A DNA stretch of 64,000 nucleotides from Azorinus chamasolen (GCA_963576725.1 OY755238.1:22999845-23063844); one strand, 5' to 3'. Shown: positions 23,073 through 34,130, counted from the first letter of the stretch. A program made the numbers and translations. Notes: a model not told the origin generated them from the sequence alone.

Positions 23073-23209
23073 AATAATAGGTTAGTGCCGTAGATGGGAC
23101 GCCTTTATCCGACTCAGAGAGAAAACAGTTGAGGCTCGGCAAGCCTCGCCTCAACGTTTTCTCCCCTCGTCGGATAAAGCGTCCCATCTACGGCACTAAC
23201 CTATTATTC
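23073..23209. mobile_element. 137-bp palindromic MITE
   Basis: Almost the whole unit is an inverted repeat. AATAATAGGTTAGTGCCGTA at the left is matched by its reverse complement at the right (ending 23209), and pairing continues inward through GATGGGACGC and TTTATCCGAC to a GAGGC..GCCTC core. It is a non-autonomous DNA element of unknown family. Confidence 0.85.
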
Positions 23210-23551
23210 TCTATATAACAATCGCAGATAAAAGCCATAGGTACGTGCATCACAACATATTTGACCAGAACCACATGTAATTGTAAACATATATGTTACT
23301 TCATATTTTTTCAGTGGTTATCTGTCTATTTTCATTCTTGTTCTAGTTTTCCACCAATCAGGAACTATGTTACATTGTAATTTGCGTATGACCCACTAGT
23401 ATTTGGTAGTAAACTGTGTTTTCATTAGTTAATACCTAGACTGGCATACAGCTTTTTTACAATGCCTCTACACATGTCCAAACCAGGTACAAAATCCAGA
23501 TACAGATGTGATGAAAATCTTTGGGTCATTCTTACGACCTATTATTATGTC

Positions 23552-25110
23552 TCCCCCCCCCGTATTTATATGGGGGAGACATATTGTTTTCGTGAGAGTT
23601 GTCTGTCTGTCTGTCCGTCTGTCCGTCTGTCCGCACTCACCAAAGGGTAGTTGTGTGACTTTTTCTAACTAGTCGCACAAATAAAATCATTAACCTGGCC
23701 ATCTCTTGTGACATTAACCTGGCCATTTCTTGTGACATTAACCTGGCCAGTTGTGGGACATAGGGTTAGGGTAAGGGTTAGCTTCCAGATCATTCTATTC
23801 CAAAGTTAGAGCCAAAAATAGTTTTACTTGTGGGACTAATCACACAAGAAAAGATCAAAGGAAAAAGTCACACAACTACCCATTTGTTAGTATGTCCGTC
23901 TGTCCGTCCGTCCTTCCGTCCGTCACACTTTTTGTCCGGACGATAACTTCAATATGCCTGATGCCAGTTGATTGAAACTTCATATATGGAAAGAGCATAA
24001 TGAGAGGAAGTGTCATGCACAAGGTCCATAACTCTGGCTTCACTAATATCGGAGTTATTGCCCCTTGTAAAAAAACACACTTTTTTGTACGGACGATAAC
24101 TCCTATATGGCTCATGCCATTGGATTGAAACTTCATATATGGAAAGATCATGATGAGAGGAAGTGTCATACACAATGTCCATTACTCTGGCTTCACTAAT
24201 AATGGAGTTATTGCCCTTGTAAAAAAATCTCACAATTGTTTGTCCGGACGATAACTCCTTTATGGCTCATGTCATTGGATTGAAACTTCATATATGGAAA
24301 GATCATGACAAGAGAAAGTGTCATACACAAGGTCCACAACTCTGGCTTCACTAATAATGGAGTTATTGCCCTTGTAATGTTTTTTCATAATTTTTTGTCC
24401 GGACGATAACTCCTATATGGCTCATGCCATTGGATTGAAACTTCATACATGGAAAGATCATGATAAGAGAAAGTGTCATGCTTAAGCGCCATAACTCTTG
24501 TTTCACTAATATTGGAGTTATTGCCCTTTGTTAAAATATCACAATTTTTTGTCAGGATGATAACTCCTATATGGCACATGCCATTGGATTGAAACTTCAT
24601 ACATGGAAAGATCATGATAAGAGAGTGTCATGCATAAGGTCCTTTAACTCTGGCTTCAATAAATTGAGAGTTATTGCCCCTTATACATTTGTTTAACTCT
24701 TTCTTGTCCGGATGATAACTCCTACATGGCTCTTGCCATTGTATTGAAACTTCATACATGGAAAGAGCATGATGAGAGAAAGTGTCATGAACAAGGGCCA
24801 TAACTCTGGCTTCAATACTTTTGGAGTCATTGCCCTTTGTTACAGTTTTTGTCCGATCAATAACTCCTGTTCGACTGATGCTATTGGAATGACATTTCAT
24901 TAATGGAAAGGGCATGATGAAAGTAAGTATCGTGCACAAGGGCCATAAATCTGGTGTCAATATTTTTAGAGTTATTAGCTGTTATCATTTTCTTCTTGAA
25001 AAATGTGGTGTGGAAAGCGCATAATGAGGGGAAGTATCAATCATCAAGTCCATAACATTTTTAGTGATTTCCCTTTACATATTGTTTTTATTAGAGGGGA
25101 GACATCCGTT
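23552..25110 (+). repeat. Tandem array, ~155-bp period, bordered by GGGGGAGACAT
   Basis: Seven units each contain TTGTCCGGACGATAACTCC, GCCATTGGATTGAAACTTCA, a TGGAAAGATCATGA block and CATAACTCTGGCTTCA. GATAACT starts lie at about 23940, 24095, 24250, 24405, 24559, 24714 and 24859. The left border is a CCCCGTATTTATATGGGG hairpin plus GAGACATATTGTTTTCGTGA and a TCTG/TCCG run. The right border repeats GGGGAGACATCCGTTTTTGTG. A similar short repeat is known to me from mollusc genomes. Open frames across it are periodic artefacts. Confidence 0.85.
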
Positions 25111-25847
25111 TTTGTGACAAAAACCTCTAGTTATCTTTATTTTCTCCAATACTGAAGAGTACAAATAACATTTAAGCATGTAACAAATATACAATGTGAC
25201 AATTAGGAGTATATATATATACGCACAACAATAATAATAATAAAAAAAATATTGTACACAATGGTATCTCAGCCTAATCACTTGCCAATTTAATGCATGT
25301 ATGTGTATTGAGCACACTATGCATTATATGTTTCAGCACTATTGATATTTATACACGGTGTATTGATTACAAAAATACCGCCAGAGTAAGCCGTGGTTAA
25401 ACATGTAGATTGAAAGTTCGACAGCCAAACACGGAAACTACATTATATTGACAATTACACAATAATTTCTTATTCTGTTTTTATTTGATTTGACTGGATG
25501 TTGGACTCGATGTTCTTCTGTAGCTTTAAACATAAAACTAGTGCATGAAACTAGACCACAATTTACTAATCTGTATTACTACTGCTTTCAGGAATTTATA
25601 ACAGCCATCACCGAGTGAAGTGGCTATATAGCATCGTCTGTAGACCCAATAATAACCCCTTGAAAATGTTTGTCTGCAAGTCTGACCGTATTTAAAAGTT
25701 TCAATACACCATTTTGAAGATAAATCTACCTTTTCGTGGGGCCGTTTCATGAAATGTGGCCGGATTGACCAGCCAAAAATGGTTTACATAGTATAGGACC
25801 AGTGTACTCAATAGTGTACTCTATATGGGTATACTTATTTTAATATA
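25111..25847. other. Unannotated stretch
   Basis: No gene or known repeat; an (ATAATAATA)-rich run lies at 25230-25250. Confidence 0.35.
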
Positions 25848-26066
25848 TTCTGAAAAAGGGTGATCCTTCGAAAGCAAAGGTAGAAATGCCAAAAGAGAAA
25901 ATTGCAGACTCCGTTTTATTGAGTCTGTTCATGAGTAGTAATTAAAAGTGCAACACTACTCATGCACCCTAGCACCGGCTTATGCAGTTTTCAATTTTCA
26001 AAACTAATAACATGAAAACTAATGATCCCGAAGGACCAGAAAATATAACAAAACTGAGAATGAAGT
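25848..26066 (+). repeat. THR monomer with the T-A form of hairpin H2
   Basis: H2 is perfect: GAGTAGT (25933-25939) with ACTACTC (25955-25961). H1 is also complete. The 3' end is cut off after the GAATGAAGT phrase. Confidence 0.82.
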
Positions 26067-26584
26067 CACGCATATAAGCGTTACTAGAGTTTAAAGGGTT
26101 AAAAAGCCTTTCTAACAGCTCAGGTTTTAGGCATCATCATCATTTAAAATAACAACAACAATAATAATATATTCATCATCTTCATCCAAAGGCCTATAAT
26201 ATGGTATCGTGGGTCTTTCCTTCATCATTTAATTCCTACGCGCAATAAATTATTCATAGTACTCGGAAAGTGCTTCAAACGTTTTCCGGCGGTCATGCAA
26301 ATACATCTTTCCAGTGCTGTTGTGGTTGTTTTGCATTTTATCTACATTTTACTAGTGATTTCCTATAAAAGTTACTTGACTTTTTTAATAACTGTTTCTT
26401 CTACTCCACGTTCACTTATTCTTTTCAAACATTATAATCGCCTAAAAACACAATATGCAGACAGAGCAAGGCTCAAACTCATTGCAGTATATTTAAATAG
26501 CATCTTCTCTGACTTCACTAACAAAAAGACTCAACCATAAAGTATATTGAATGAAGAAGTAGATCTGACTTTTGTTTAATTGGA
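26067..26584. other. Unannotated stretch downstream of the Naiad element
   Basis: No gene supported; a few ATAATA/CATCAT runs. Confidence 0.35.
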
Positions 26585-26806
26585 AAGGTAGTAAAGTCAA
26601 GCAGGCAAAGCCACATGCAAGACGCAACCACCACCAAAACACCGATAGACAGCATGACACACACACACACAACCACACACCCAAACGCACACGCACACAC
26701 ACGAAATGAACACAGAAAACACCAAAAGACACACAAGAACCAGGGACAAACGTTCCACAACATGAACAAACCACAAGCACAAAGACGCAATGCAAACAAA
26801 ATGAAG
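26585..26806 (-). repeat. 3' pseudo-LTR of the Naiad element
   Basis: Direct repeat of 30737-30948 (shared GTCTTTGTGCTTGTGGTTTG, GTTTTGGTGGTGGTTGCG, GCCTGCTTGACTTTACTACC/T). It differs from the 5' copy mainly by about 22 extra bases in the GT-rich run near 26680-26702. Confidence 0.88.
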
Positions 26807-26912
26807 GGTGACAAAGAGAGTACCGCCTTGGCACGGTCAGCAGCAAAAACACCACTGGGGGTTTAAACCGGTTTACGGACGTCCTAACATCGCACTTCTC
26901 TCAAAGTCACCC
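26806..26912 (-). promoter_or_regulatory. Structured 3' RNA motif of the full-length element (subfamily B)
   Basis: In RNA sense, P1 is GGGTGAC(TTT)GAGAG paired with CTCTC(TTT)GTCACCC (plus-strand positions 26898-26912 and 26806-26820). The palindrome GGACGTCC is at 26877-26884, followed by the AAACCGGTTT palindrome. P4 is CAGTGGTG-loop-GCTGCTG with G-U pairs. It lies about 270 bases after the last TGA of the reading frame, where a SECIS would be expected, but I cannot fit a clean SECIS core (see rejected items). Confidence 0.65.
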
Positions 26913-27176
26913 TAGCTTTACAAATATTGTAAATAAAGGTATCCCCGCTGGACTTACCCACAACATAGACGACGGTGAACACAGGACAACATGTAAAACA
27001 TAGCATAATAACTGTGACAATCCGTCAAATATGTACTCAATGACTTTGCTGAAGTCAGAGCACCTGCAGGTAAGCCGTTAAGGGCACGACAGGGAAAAAA
27101 TAATACATGAGTCTGGTAAGCTCCTCCTGTATCCAAGTTTAAGAGTATACCATCATAGAGTACTACCCTCGGCCTG

Positions 27177-30100
27177 TCATCGCGCAAGCAAAGAGGGAAG
27201 CGTAGCTACCGACTGTAAAAGGGTCGATAACCAAACATGCAGTGTGTTGCAATATAATAGGATCATAACCTTTCTTTTTAAATTTTTAATGCGTTTTATA
27301 AACAAATCATGAAAATGGATATGACCCCGAATTTTCCTAAGTTTGTAGATAACATCCCCATAAAATTCTGGTTGAGAAATGCCTTGTCGCAGTAACGTCC
27401 GTAGATTGCAATTATATTTACTAATGAGAGGTAAATTTCGATAATAAAATTTAGAAAAGGTTTTCCGAAGTTTGTGATATCTGTAACCTTGCTTAAGAAG
27501 TTTATCAGTTATAACTAAATTATGTCTGTTAAAATCTTCAAGCAAAGAACAGGCTCGGGCAAACCTAATAAGTTGAGAAATATAAACACCATAAGATGTA
27601 GAACGTGGCACATCCCCATCTAGAAAAGGATCGTATACTTTGGACGAAACTTTATCATTTGTAATTGAAAGATTCAAATCTAGAAATGAAGCATTAATGT
27701 CAGATTGATTAGCTTTGTTTAAAGACAGTTCTTTTGGGTAGATTGAAGAAACCATAGTATCAAAATAAGGATTATCTAAATTCAAAATATCGTCTAAATA
27801 CCTTGAAGTTTTATTAAAAGCATTAACAATATCGGTCTGTGTATCAGGTTTTAAGCTAAGCATAAAATCCCTCTCGTAGCAATACAAAAACAAATCTGCA
27901 ACAAGAGGGGCACAATTTGTACCCATGGGTATACCAACAACTTGACGATATATGGTATCTCCATAACGCACAAATATATTATCTAAAAGAAAGGTAAGAG
28001 ATCTACAAACATCAAGGCAAGTCCACATTGTGTAATGTTCAACTTCTGAATTCGAAAAGAATGAACGTTGAACATTACAAGCAATGAACATTTTGTTTTC
28101 TCTGGCAAAGGTTTTTTCTATTAATTTAATAAGTCTATCCTTTATAAGATGGTGAGGTAGAGTAGTATAGAGTGTAGAGAAATCATAAGAGCTCAGTAAA
28201 GAAATGTTATACTGTTCATTTTCAAGTTTTGTTAAAACATCATTTGAATTTTTTATGGACCAAAAAACATTAATACCAGAATTTTCATATATTTTATCAC
28301 AGTAGCGTTTAACATGTTCTTTGATCGTAGTAAGACAGGACGTCAAAAGTATAGATAATTTAGTAGTGGTACAACAGCTAGAGTTGGCAATAAAACGCGA
28401 CTTATAAGGGTTTTTATGTAGTTTCGGAATCCAGTACAAAGTAGAAAGTTTATGTTGTTTTATGTTAGGACCAGACTTAAAATCATTGCACATTTTTACA
28501 TGTTCCGAGACTATATCTTTTTCAGGTGTTTGAACTGTTATATAAGTTTTTGAATCAGTTAGCTCCTTCTTTAAAACATCAACATAATACAATCTTCAAA
28601 TAATGATTACATTGTTTGGTGCCTTGTCAGCAGGAACAAGAACATAATCTGAATGAAAATTAGAAATGTTTTTCTTCAAGTAGCGAAATGTAACTCTAGG
28701 TCGAGGTGGTAAAGGATGGTTATTTGATTTGTAAAAAGTTATTCGTGTATCAATAATATCGAAAATACATTTCTTCCAATCTGAAAGGGCATTAACATCA
28801 GCATGTTCTCGTCGACACCATTTGATGCAGAATTCTTGAATAGCTTCCGCAATATGAGTTCGACAAGCGTCAAAATCAATAAGGGAAGGTAATCTATATT
28901 TAGGTCCTTTAGTTAGGAGGGTCCTGAGACGTTTATCCTTAATGATATCAAAATTACCAGTAATGACATGACCAACTGGTTTATAGCAAAAGCTAGAAAT
29001 GCTACAATCTCAAGAAATAGGGGTATTAACATCAATATTTAAGTCAGAGACAATTTTATTGTAGTTCAAAATAACATTTCTAATAGGTTTATTATATTTA
29101 TAACAGATGATAGGTGATTCAGAGTTGATGAAATATTTGGGAATAGCATCGATTACATTCTTATCACGAAATATACTTTGAATATCAATAAAATCGATAC
29201 CTTTATTTAGGAACTGAAGTTTCAGAAAATGTCTTTTATGTTCAGATTCTTTATCAATACGTGGACGAAGAACATGCTGTGTGTAACTTTGTATAAGTGA
29301 GGCAGTATTAATTAACGGATCTGTACGCATATAGATTTTATCAGCCTCTTCGTCTATTGACTTAAGACAGGAAAAGGGTAAAGACGATAAACAAGATAAC
29401 ATAGAATGTTTACCAGTTTGTTTTAGAATAGTATGTAAATCATGAATAGACATATTACGACGTAATTTACGCTTAATATTACCATTTCTACGTCTGCCAT
29501 GTGATCTACTTTTACGTTTTCGAATAGAAAATATAGAGAAAATGTCGATACTTGGATCTTTAGAAATATTGCCGCTTTGGAAAATGTTATCATTCAGGCC
29601 TAAAGGAAAAGGTGTTTGTAATTTCTTTATCCAGTCTAGCTCTGTGATGAAACGAGCTTTAGATTTTAAACTACCAGTAGTTTTAGAATCATAATAAATT
29701 TGTTCTACTGGTTGAACCGAAACATATTTGAAAGAATGTCCTGTATGACGAAAATGCTGGTAAAGAAAATTGCGTACTTTTTTGATCCGGCAATGGTAAC
29801 TGTGTTCACGAAACCTAGTTTTTAAAGAACGTCCTGTCTGACCTACATATTGAATGCCACAACGTGGCGCATTTCATGTAAGAACATATATAATATTAGA
29901 TGAGTTTCAGTCTAAATCAGAATTAATCTTCACACTAAACACTCTACCATTAACAAGAGATTTAATTGTTGATCTAGTAGAAATGAAATTGCAACACATA
30001 CACCTCTTACTATTGCACTTAGTAATTATTGGATACACCCTATGTCTTTTGTTCAAATAATGTGAATTTAGATGGACTTTACTATAACGAATGATAGATT

Positions 30101-30317
30101 GCTTTAAAGGAGACAAAACGATTTTAGGTCCATTATGAAAAATGTTACTAATAGCCGAAGAGGGAACATGAAAAGATGAAGCAGAAGACAATTTTAGAGG
30201 TTTAATACAAACTGACGGCTGTAGTGATTGGAAATTAGCCAGGTTATGAGGAATCTGAACGGAAGACACAGAGTGTAAGTTTAAGTTATTAATTTTGAGT
30301 TTAGGGAGACTATTCAT
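27177..30317 (-). CDS. Naiad polyprotein: GIY-YIG endonuclease plus reverse transcriptase, with four in-frame TGA
   Basis: One frame of 1046 codons plus a final TGA, starting at the ATG at 30317. Residue order from that Met: a Cys cluster CNSKRCMCC (about 105-115); TGA at residues 137 (29907-29909) and 148 (29874-29876); GIY-YIG core CGIQYVGQTGRSLKTR (153-168) with HSYHC and FRHTGHSF after it; a basic linker RKRKSRSHGRRRNG; TGA at residue 436 (29010-29012) in the linker motif x-D-C; TGA at 574 (28596-28598); then RT motifs WIPKLHKNPYKSRF, YDFSTLYTTLPH (Asp 712), GIPMGTNCAPL, and catalytic YLDD at 840-843 (27789-27800). No TAA, TAG or frameshift interrupts it. The four TGAs sit where Cys is expected (LT-C before the GIY core, the CxC linker motif), so selenocysteine is the best reading; a pseudogene hit four times is the alternative. 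The final codon is also TGA, so the true C-terminus is uncertain. The start codon choice is tentative. Confidence 0.82.
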
Positions 30318-30736
30318 ATTTTGTGTAGTAATTGTAGCACCCTTCTGTAAAAAGCGACATACGTATGTAACGAAAAGTGGTGTAAAATAATAGAAAACAT
30401 ACCAGAGGTTATGACAAAAATAAAGAAGACTAAGAATATGAATGAAACATTGAATAGTGAAACATTGAATGGGTAAAAAGTAAGAAGAAACACAAATAAG
30501 GTAAAGTCGCACTAGAGAAAACGCAAACGGCACAAATCTTAAAAGGGAAATTAAAATAGTCACACAATATGTCGGTGAGTACGGAAGCCACCATGAAGTG
30601 CAAATTACGGTGTAAAGGTATGAGGAAACACATTGAATGTAGAGCAATTCCTGCAAGAGGAAGAAAACAATATTGATTGGATGTACGGGGAGACGTTTCA
30701 CCGCCGCCACACTGCACAAACAACACTATTGTGCTT

Positions 30737-30948
30737 ATAAATGGAAAAGTAGTAAAGTCAAGCAGGCAAAGCCACATGCAAGACGCAACCACCACCAAAA
30801 CACCGATAGACAGCATGACACACACACACAACCACACACCCACGAAATGAACACAGAAAACACCAAAAGACACACAAGAACCAGGGACAAACGTTCCACA
30901 ACATGAACAAACCACAAGCACAAAGACGCAATGCAAACAAAAGGAAGT
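30737..30948 (-). repeat. 5' pseudo-LTR of the Naiad element
   Basis: Direct repeat of 26585-26806. Its upstream border (CTTCC at 30948) cuts the unit just after the place where P1 of the structured motif would end. Penelope-like elements typically carry such partial terminal repeats from tandem or circular templates. Confidence 0.85.
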
Positions 30949-31124
30949 AGCCATTTCCATTGCACGCCTGTCTGCTAGTATACTAACAATCAACTCTTCA
31001 TAGATCTAGTTCCCTGTACTATAAAATCTCCAAGCATTGAATTTAATATGGCAGAGATGTAATACCATTATTGTTTTGTACATTATGTCAATATTTGAAT
31101 GCCGCTGAATATCTTGTTAGTTTA

Positions 31125-31672
31125 GTTTATCTTTAATTAAATCACGAGGAAGAGTTGTGTACAGAGTAGAAAAAAATGTATTTACTGACAGTGGATGCAA
31201 TAAACCGTTTGTTCTTAAGTGTGTTTAAGACATCTGTAGGTTTTTTAATAGACCAAAAGTGATTTATCCAGAATGTTCGTATGTTTTATCGCAATGTAAT
31301 TTAACATGTTCTTTTATCTTAGTTCCTTAGTAAACAAGAAGTCAAAATCCTAGACAATATTGTAGTTGTACAAGATTACATTCGCACTTGCCAATAAGCG
31401 AAAGATTTCGATAAAACATAGAGAAAGTTTTTCTTAGTTTATGATATTTATACCCTTGCTTAAGCAGCTTTTCAGTCAATATGATATTTCGACTGTAAAA
31501 ATATTCAACAGAAGATCATGCTCTAGCAAAACGAATAAAAGTACAAATATGAGTCATGCAGGAAACACCACATACAGAACAAACAGCCGTCCGAACAGCA
31601 ACACGAGAAAACCCAGCAAATGTACATAACTATCAAAACATAAAGAGACGCACAAAGACAAAACTAGCATAC
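31125..31672 (-). mobile_element. Naiad fragments: subfamily A 3' end followed by decayed RT
   Basis: 31672-31535 (minus) is the last part of a subfamily A terminal repeat, ending GTACTTTT. Directly beyond it, 31532-31125 holds two RT pieces, the C-terminal block (TGCTTAAGCAGCTTTTCAGT on the plus strand) and an N-terminal block (GAGGAAGAGTTGTGTACAG). The order pLTR then body mimics the 5' side of an intact element. Confidence 0.78.
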
Positions 31673-31699
31673 AATATACAATACTATGCCTACGTTTAT

Positions 31700-32045
31700 A
31701 ACGTATATCTAAACACTCTTACACTGACGACGACTCTCTTATTATGATAATACTGAAGACGTTAAAAAAAGTTAACGCTGGCGATGGCTCCCTTAGTACG
31801 CTTACACCAGCGACGGGATTTTAGTATGTTGACACTATCGACGACACTTTCAATCTCTCAGACTGACGACGACTCGACGACTCTTTATGTACGCGCATGC
31901 TCTTCATTCATGCACGACTCTCTTAATTAGCTTACGCTGGCGACGAAAAATCCTTTAACACGCTTTCACGGAAATACACTCGCTAGGTACGCTTACACTG
32001 ATAACGACTCTTTAGACACGCTTAGACTAATGACGATTATTTAGA
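31700..32045. repeat. Degenerate tandem repeat (ACGCTTACACTGACGACGACTC-like)
   Basis: Variants of GCTTACACTG.CGACGACTCT recur about every 30-45 bases across 340 bp (31717, 31790, 31925, 31990, 32020 and others). It is diverged, so it is an old minisatellite about 3.8 kb upstream of the TRHR start codon. Confidence 0.65.
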
Positions 32046-32939
32046 TATTATGTGATATTTCTCATTTTAATATCATTATATAATTCGCGAGTTGTCATTC
32101 AATAGCACAGTATCTCATGTCATATTAAATATAAATTTACATTTTCCCCAAACCCTCATATCGTTACACAATTCGAATGAATCAATGTTTCGACGCTAAA
32201 AACTTTCTACTTATTTTCCAGCGTTTATTAGATTTCGTTTTACAGAGTTTTGTATAATTAATGGTGTTCCGTGGGAAAATGAAATATGACTGTTGTATTT
32301 TGTTTTTGCGGTATTCGTCGAATGGTTATGGTACAATTTCAGTGCTAATGCAACCCACACATGGTTGGTCTGCACAAAGCGGGTGCGGACATGTATAATC
32401 ATTTCATGCTATGTACGAAAAGACTAACTTTAAAAAACAGCTTGGATCAAGAAGAGACGTCGAATAAGTCGCATGTCTTGCATGAATCGGTAGTCAGCGA
32501 CACGTTTAGCAGACATTTGCTTAAATATGAGAACGGTTAAAGCCATACATGTCGTTATAACGAGTGTCATGAAAAGGGTCAACTATATGAAGGTCTTTTT
32601 AACGATGTTATAGTTGTCGTTATAACTATTATCATGATAAGGATAAATGTATGTTTTCTTCATAACGATTACCGTAACCCAAGTACGTAAAGTCGCTTTC
32701 ATCGACGTATGATTAGCCATTGGAGAATATGTACGACCGTTGATTGTATTTTAATTATTGTCCTGCTGTAATAGTAAACGTGGCTCCTCCCTTTGTGAAT
32801 ATTAACAGTTATGTACAAATTATCAATAAAGAAAATGAATTTTATGGCAAATAGTTCATATTCTAATCAAAGAGCGCCATCAGCAGTCCGTCGATCTAGA
32901 TTTACACTCTTTGTAAATACCTTTGTTACTAGGTTCCCT
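32046..32939. other. Unannotated stretch
   Basis: No gene or repeat copy identified; GAACGGTTAAAGCC..GTCGTTATAACGAGTGTCATGA and similar CGTTATAAC phrases recur between 32545 and 32670. Confidence 0.35.
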
Positions 32940-33157
32940 TTAACCCTTTCTCTAATGATTATTCATATAGGAAATAATGACGTCATGGATATCAATAAGA
33001 TTATTGTTATAATGGTTTATGAACACATGACATTTTGGCTCAGGAAGAAGCTGTAGAATCAGATCTATATTACACCATAAGCATACAGAGCAGACCCTGA
33101 TCAGACGGCTCTGTTTGCAGATGCGTCAAAATGCGCTTATATAAGGGAAAAGGTTAA
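32940..33157. mobile_element. MITE with TTAACCCTTT termini
   Basis: Ends TTAACCCTTTCTCTAATGA and AAGGGAAAAGGTTAA. Inside are ATGACGTCATGGATAT and a CCTGATCAGACGGCTC phrase shared with copies at 57235 and 36650. Same family as 55376-55612 and 57235-57593. Confidence 0.65.
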
Positions 33158-33800
33158 TGGTTAAGTGTTTACACTTTTCGCACAGAACTACGGTGCAATC
33201 TGCTTGGGTCTACCTAATTGTTGTGACTGATACGCAGATCGTTAAATTTGAATGTTGTTAAAGAGCTGATTAACTCATTCAGTATCATGAAGTGTGTGTT
33301 ATCATACAGTTTTGATCCAACAGTTTCCAAACTGTTTGGCACTGTATTGTTTTATAAAGATATTGAACAGGCATCTTCTCTAAATCTTGAATGTGAATAT
33401 GTATACAACAAACTAAAAGAGTTAATTACAGCATAGGGGCGTGTTCGTCTACTGTTTTTTGCAAAGAAGAAACAAGACACATTTGGCTGTAAATTAAAAC
33501 ACTAATAGACAACAAAAACTAGTTGGATGTAAGTTCAGTCGCAAACTTGAACTGAAGGTTAATTGTATCTAAATAGTCTGGCCAATGATAAATTTATGCA
33601 GAGAGAAATTATCGCAATTTATCTAGTCTATGTTGTATTTTGCATTGCATCTATTGTTCTAAATCAATAAAATGGTCTCAGTTTGGGCCGTCTAAAACAC
33701 TCATTCACCTTTAATTGTTTTATACGTTAAATCGATATCTTGTATTGGGATTTAACAAACATAGTCTTGGCCATAAACATGAATTCAATCTTTTTACTAT
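33158..33800. other. Unannotated stretch
   Basis: No gene supported. Confidence 0.35.
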
Positions 33801-34130
33801 TACAGTTGAACTTCGATACCCCAATCTCCGATAACTCGATATTCGGGATAAAAGTTTTGAAATTAGGAGAACCTTTGAAATCAAAGGCAGTAATGCGAAA
33901 ATGACTCGGCTTTATTGAGTCTGTTCACGAACAGTAATTAAAATTGCAACAGTTTCATGCCCCCTAGCACCAAGTTCAGTCCTTCCAAATTTAACAATGC
34001 CGCATTATTTTTTATGTATCACTGCGCATATCTAGAAACATATATGGCAGCTTAATGCATGTCGAATGTAAGAGGGTGATAGGGACGTGGATAGTGTTGC
34101 TCTTTAGACCTGCATTAAACTGTCAACTAT
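33801..34130. mobile_element. pogo-type MITE with nested THR
   Basis: Left terminus TACAGTTGAACTTCGATA matches the MITE at 54123-54420. The core GGCAGCTTAATGCATGT..CCTGCATTAAACTGTCAA is shared by that family. A THR partial (33858-33975) is inserted. The right terminus is lost. Confidence 0.6.

Larger units (their letters stand above)
26585..30948 (-). mobile_element. Near full-length Penelope-like element, Naiad type (subfamily B)
   Basis: Minus-strand retroelement with this order: partial 5' pseudo-LTR (30948-30737), leader, one coding frame (30317-27177) with GIY-YIG endonuclease before the reverse transcriptase, 3' UTR, structured motif, and 3' pseudo-LTR (26806-26585). Endonuclease-first order is the hallmark of the Naiad/Chlamys branch of Penelope-like elements (Craig and colleagues, 2021), whereas canonical members carry GIY-YIG at the C-terminus. 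Those authors also reported pseudo-LTRs, microsatellite association and, in clams, selenocysteine-encoding Naiads, and all three features are visible here. The near identity of the two pseudo-LTRs and the single open frame suggest recent insertion. The 5' pseudo-LTR lacks the structured motif, because the left end is truncated within it. Confidence 0.9.

Noticed and set aside
23876..24960. Repeated minus-strand protein (FPYMKFQSNGMSHIGVI-type)
   Set aside because: Its periodicity follows the 155-bp DNA repeat exactly and stops vary between units, so it is non-coding.
26806..26912. Structured motif as a proven SECIS element
   Set aside because: UGA occurs on both sides (GTGAGG and CTGACC) and an AAA lies between, but helix II does not pair over the required length, and in the full-length copy the first UGA is GCGATG. 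Only a dedicated search could decide.
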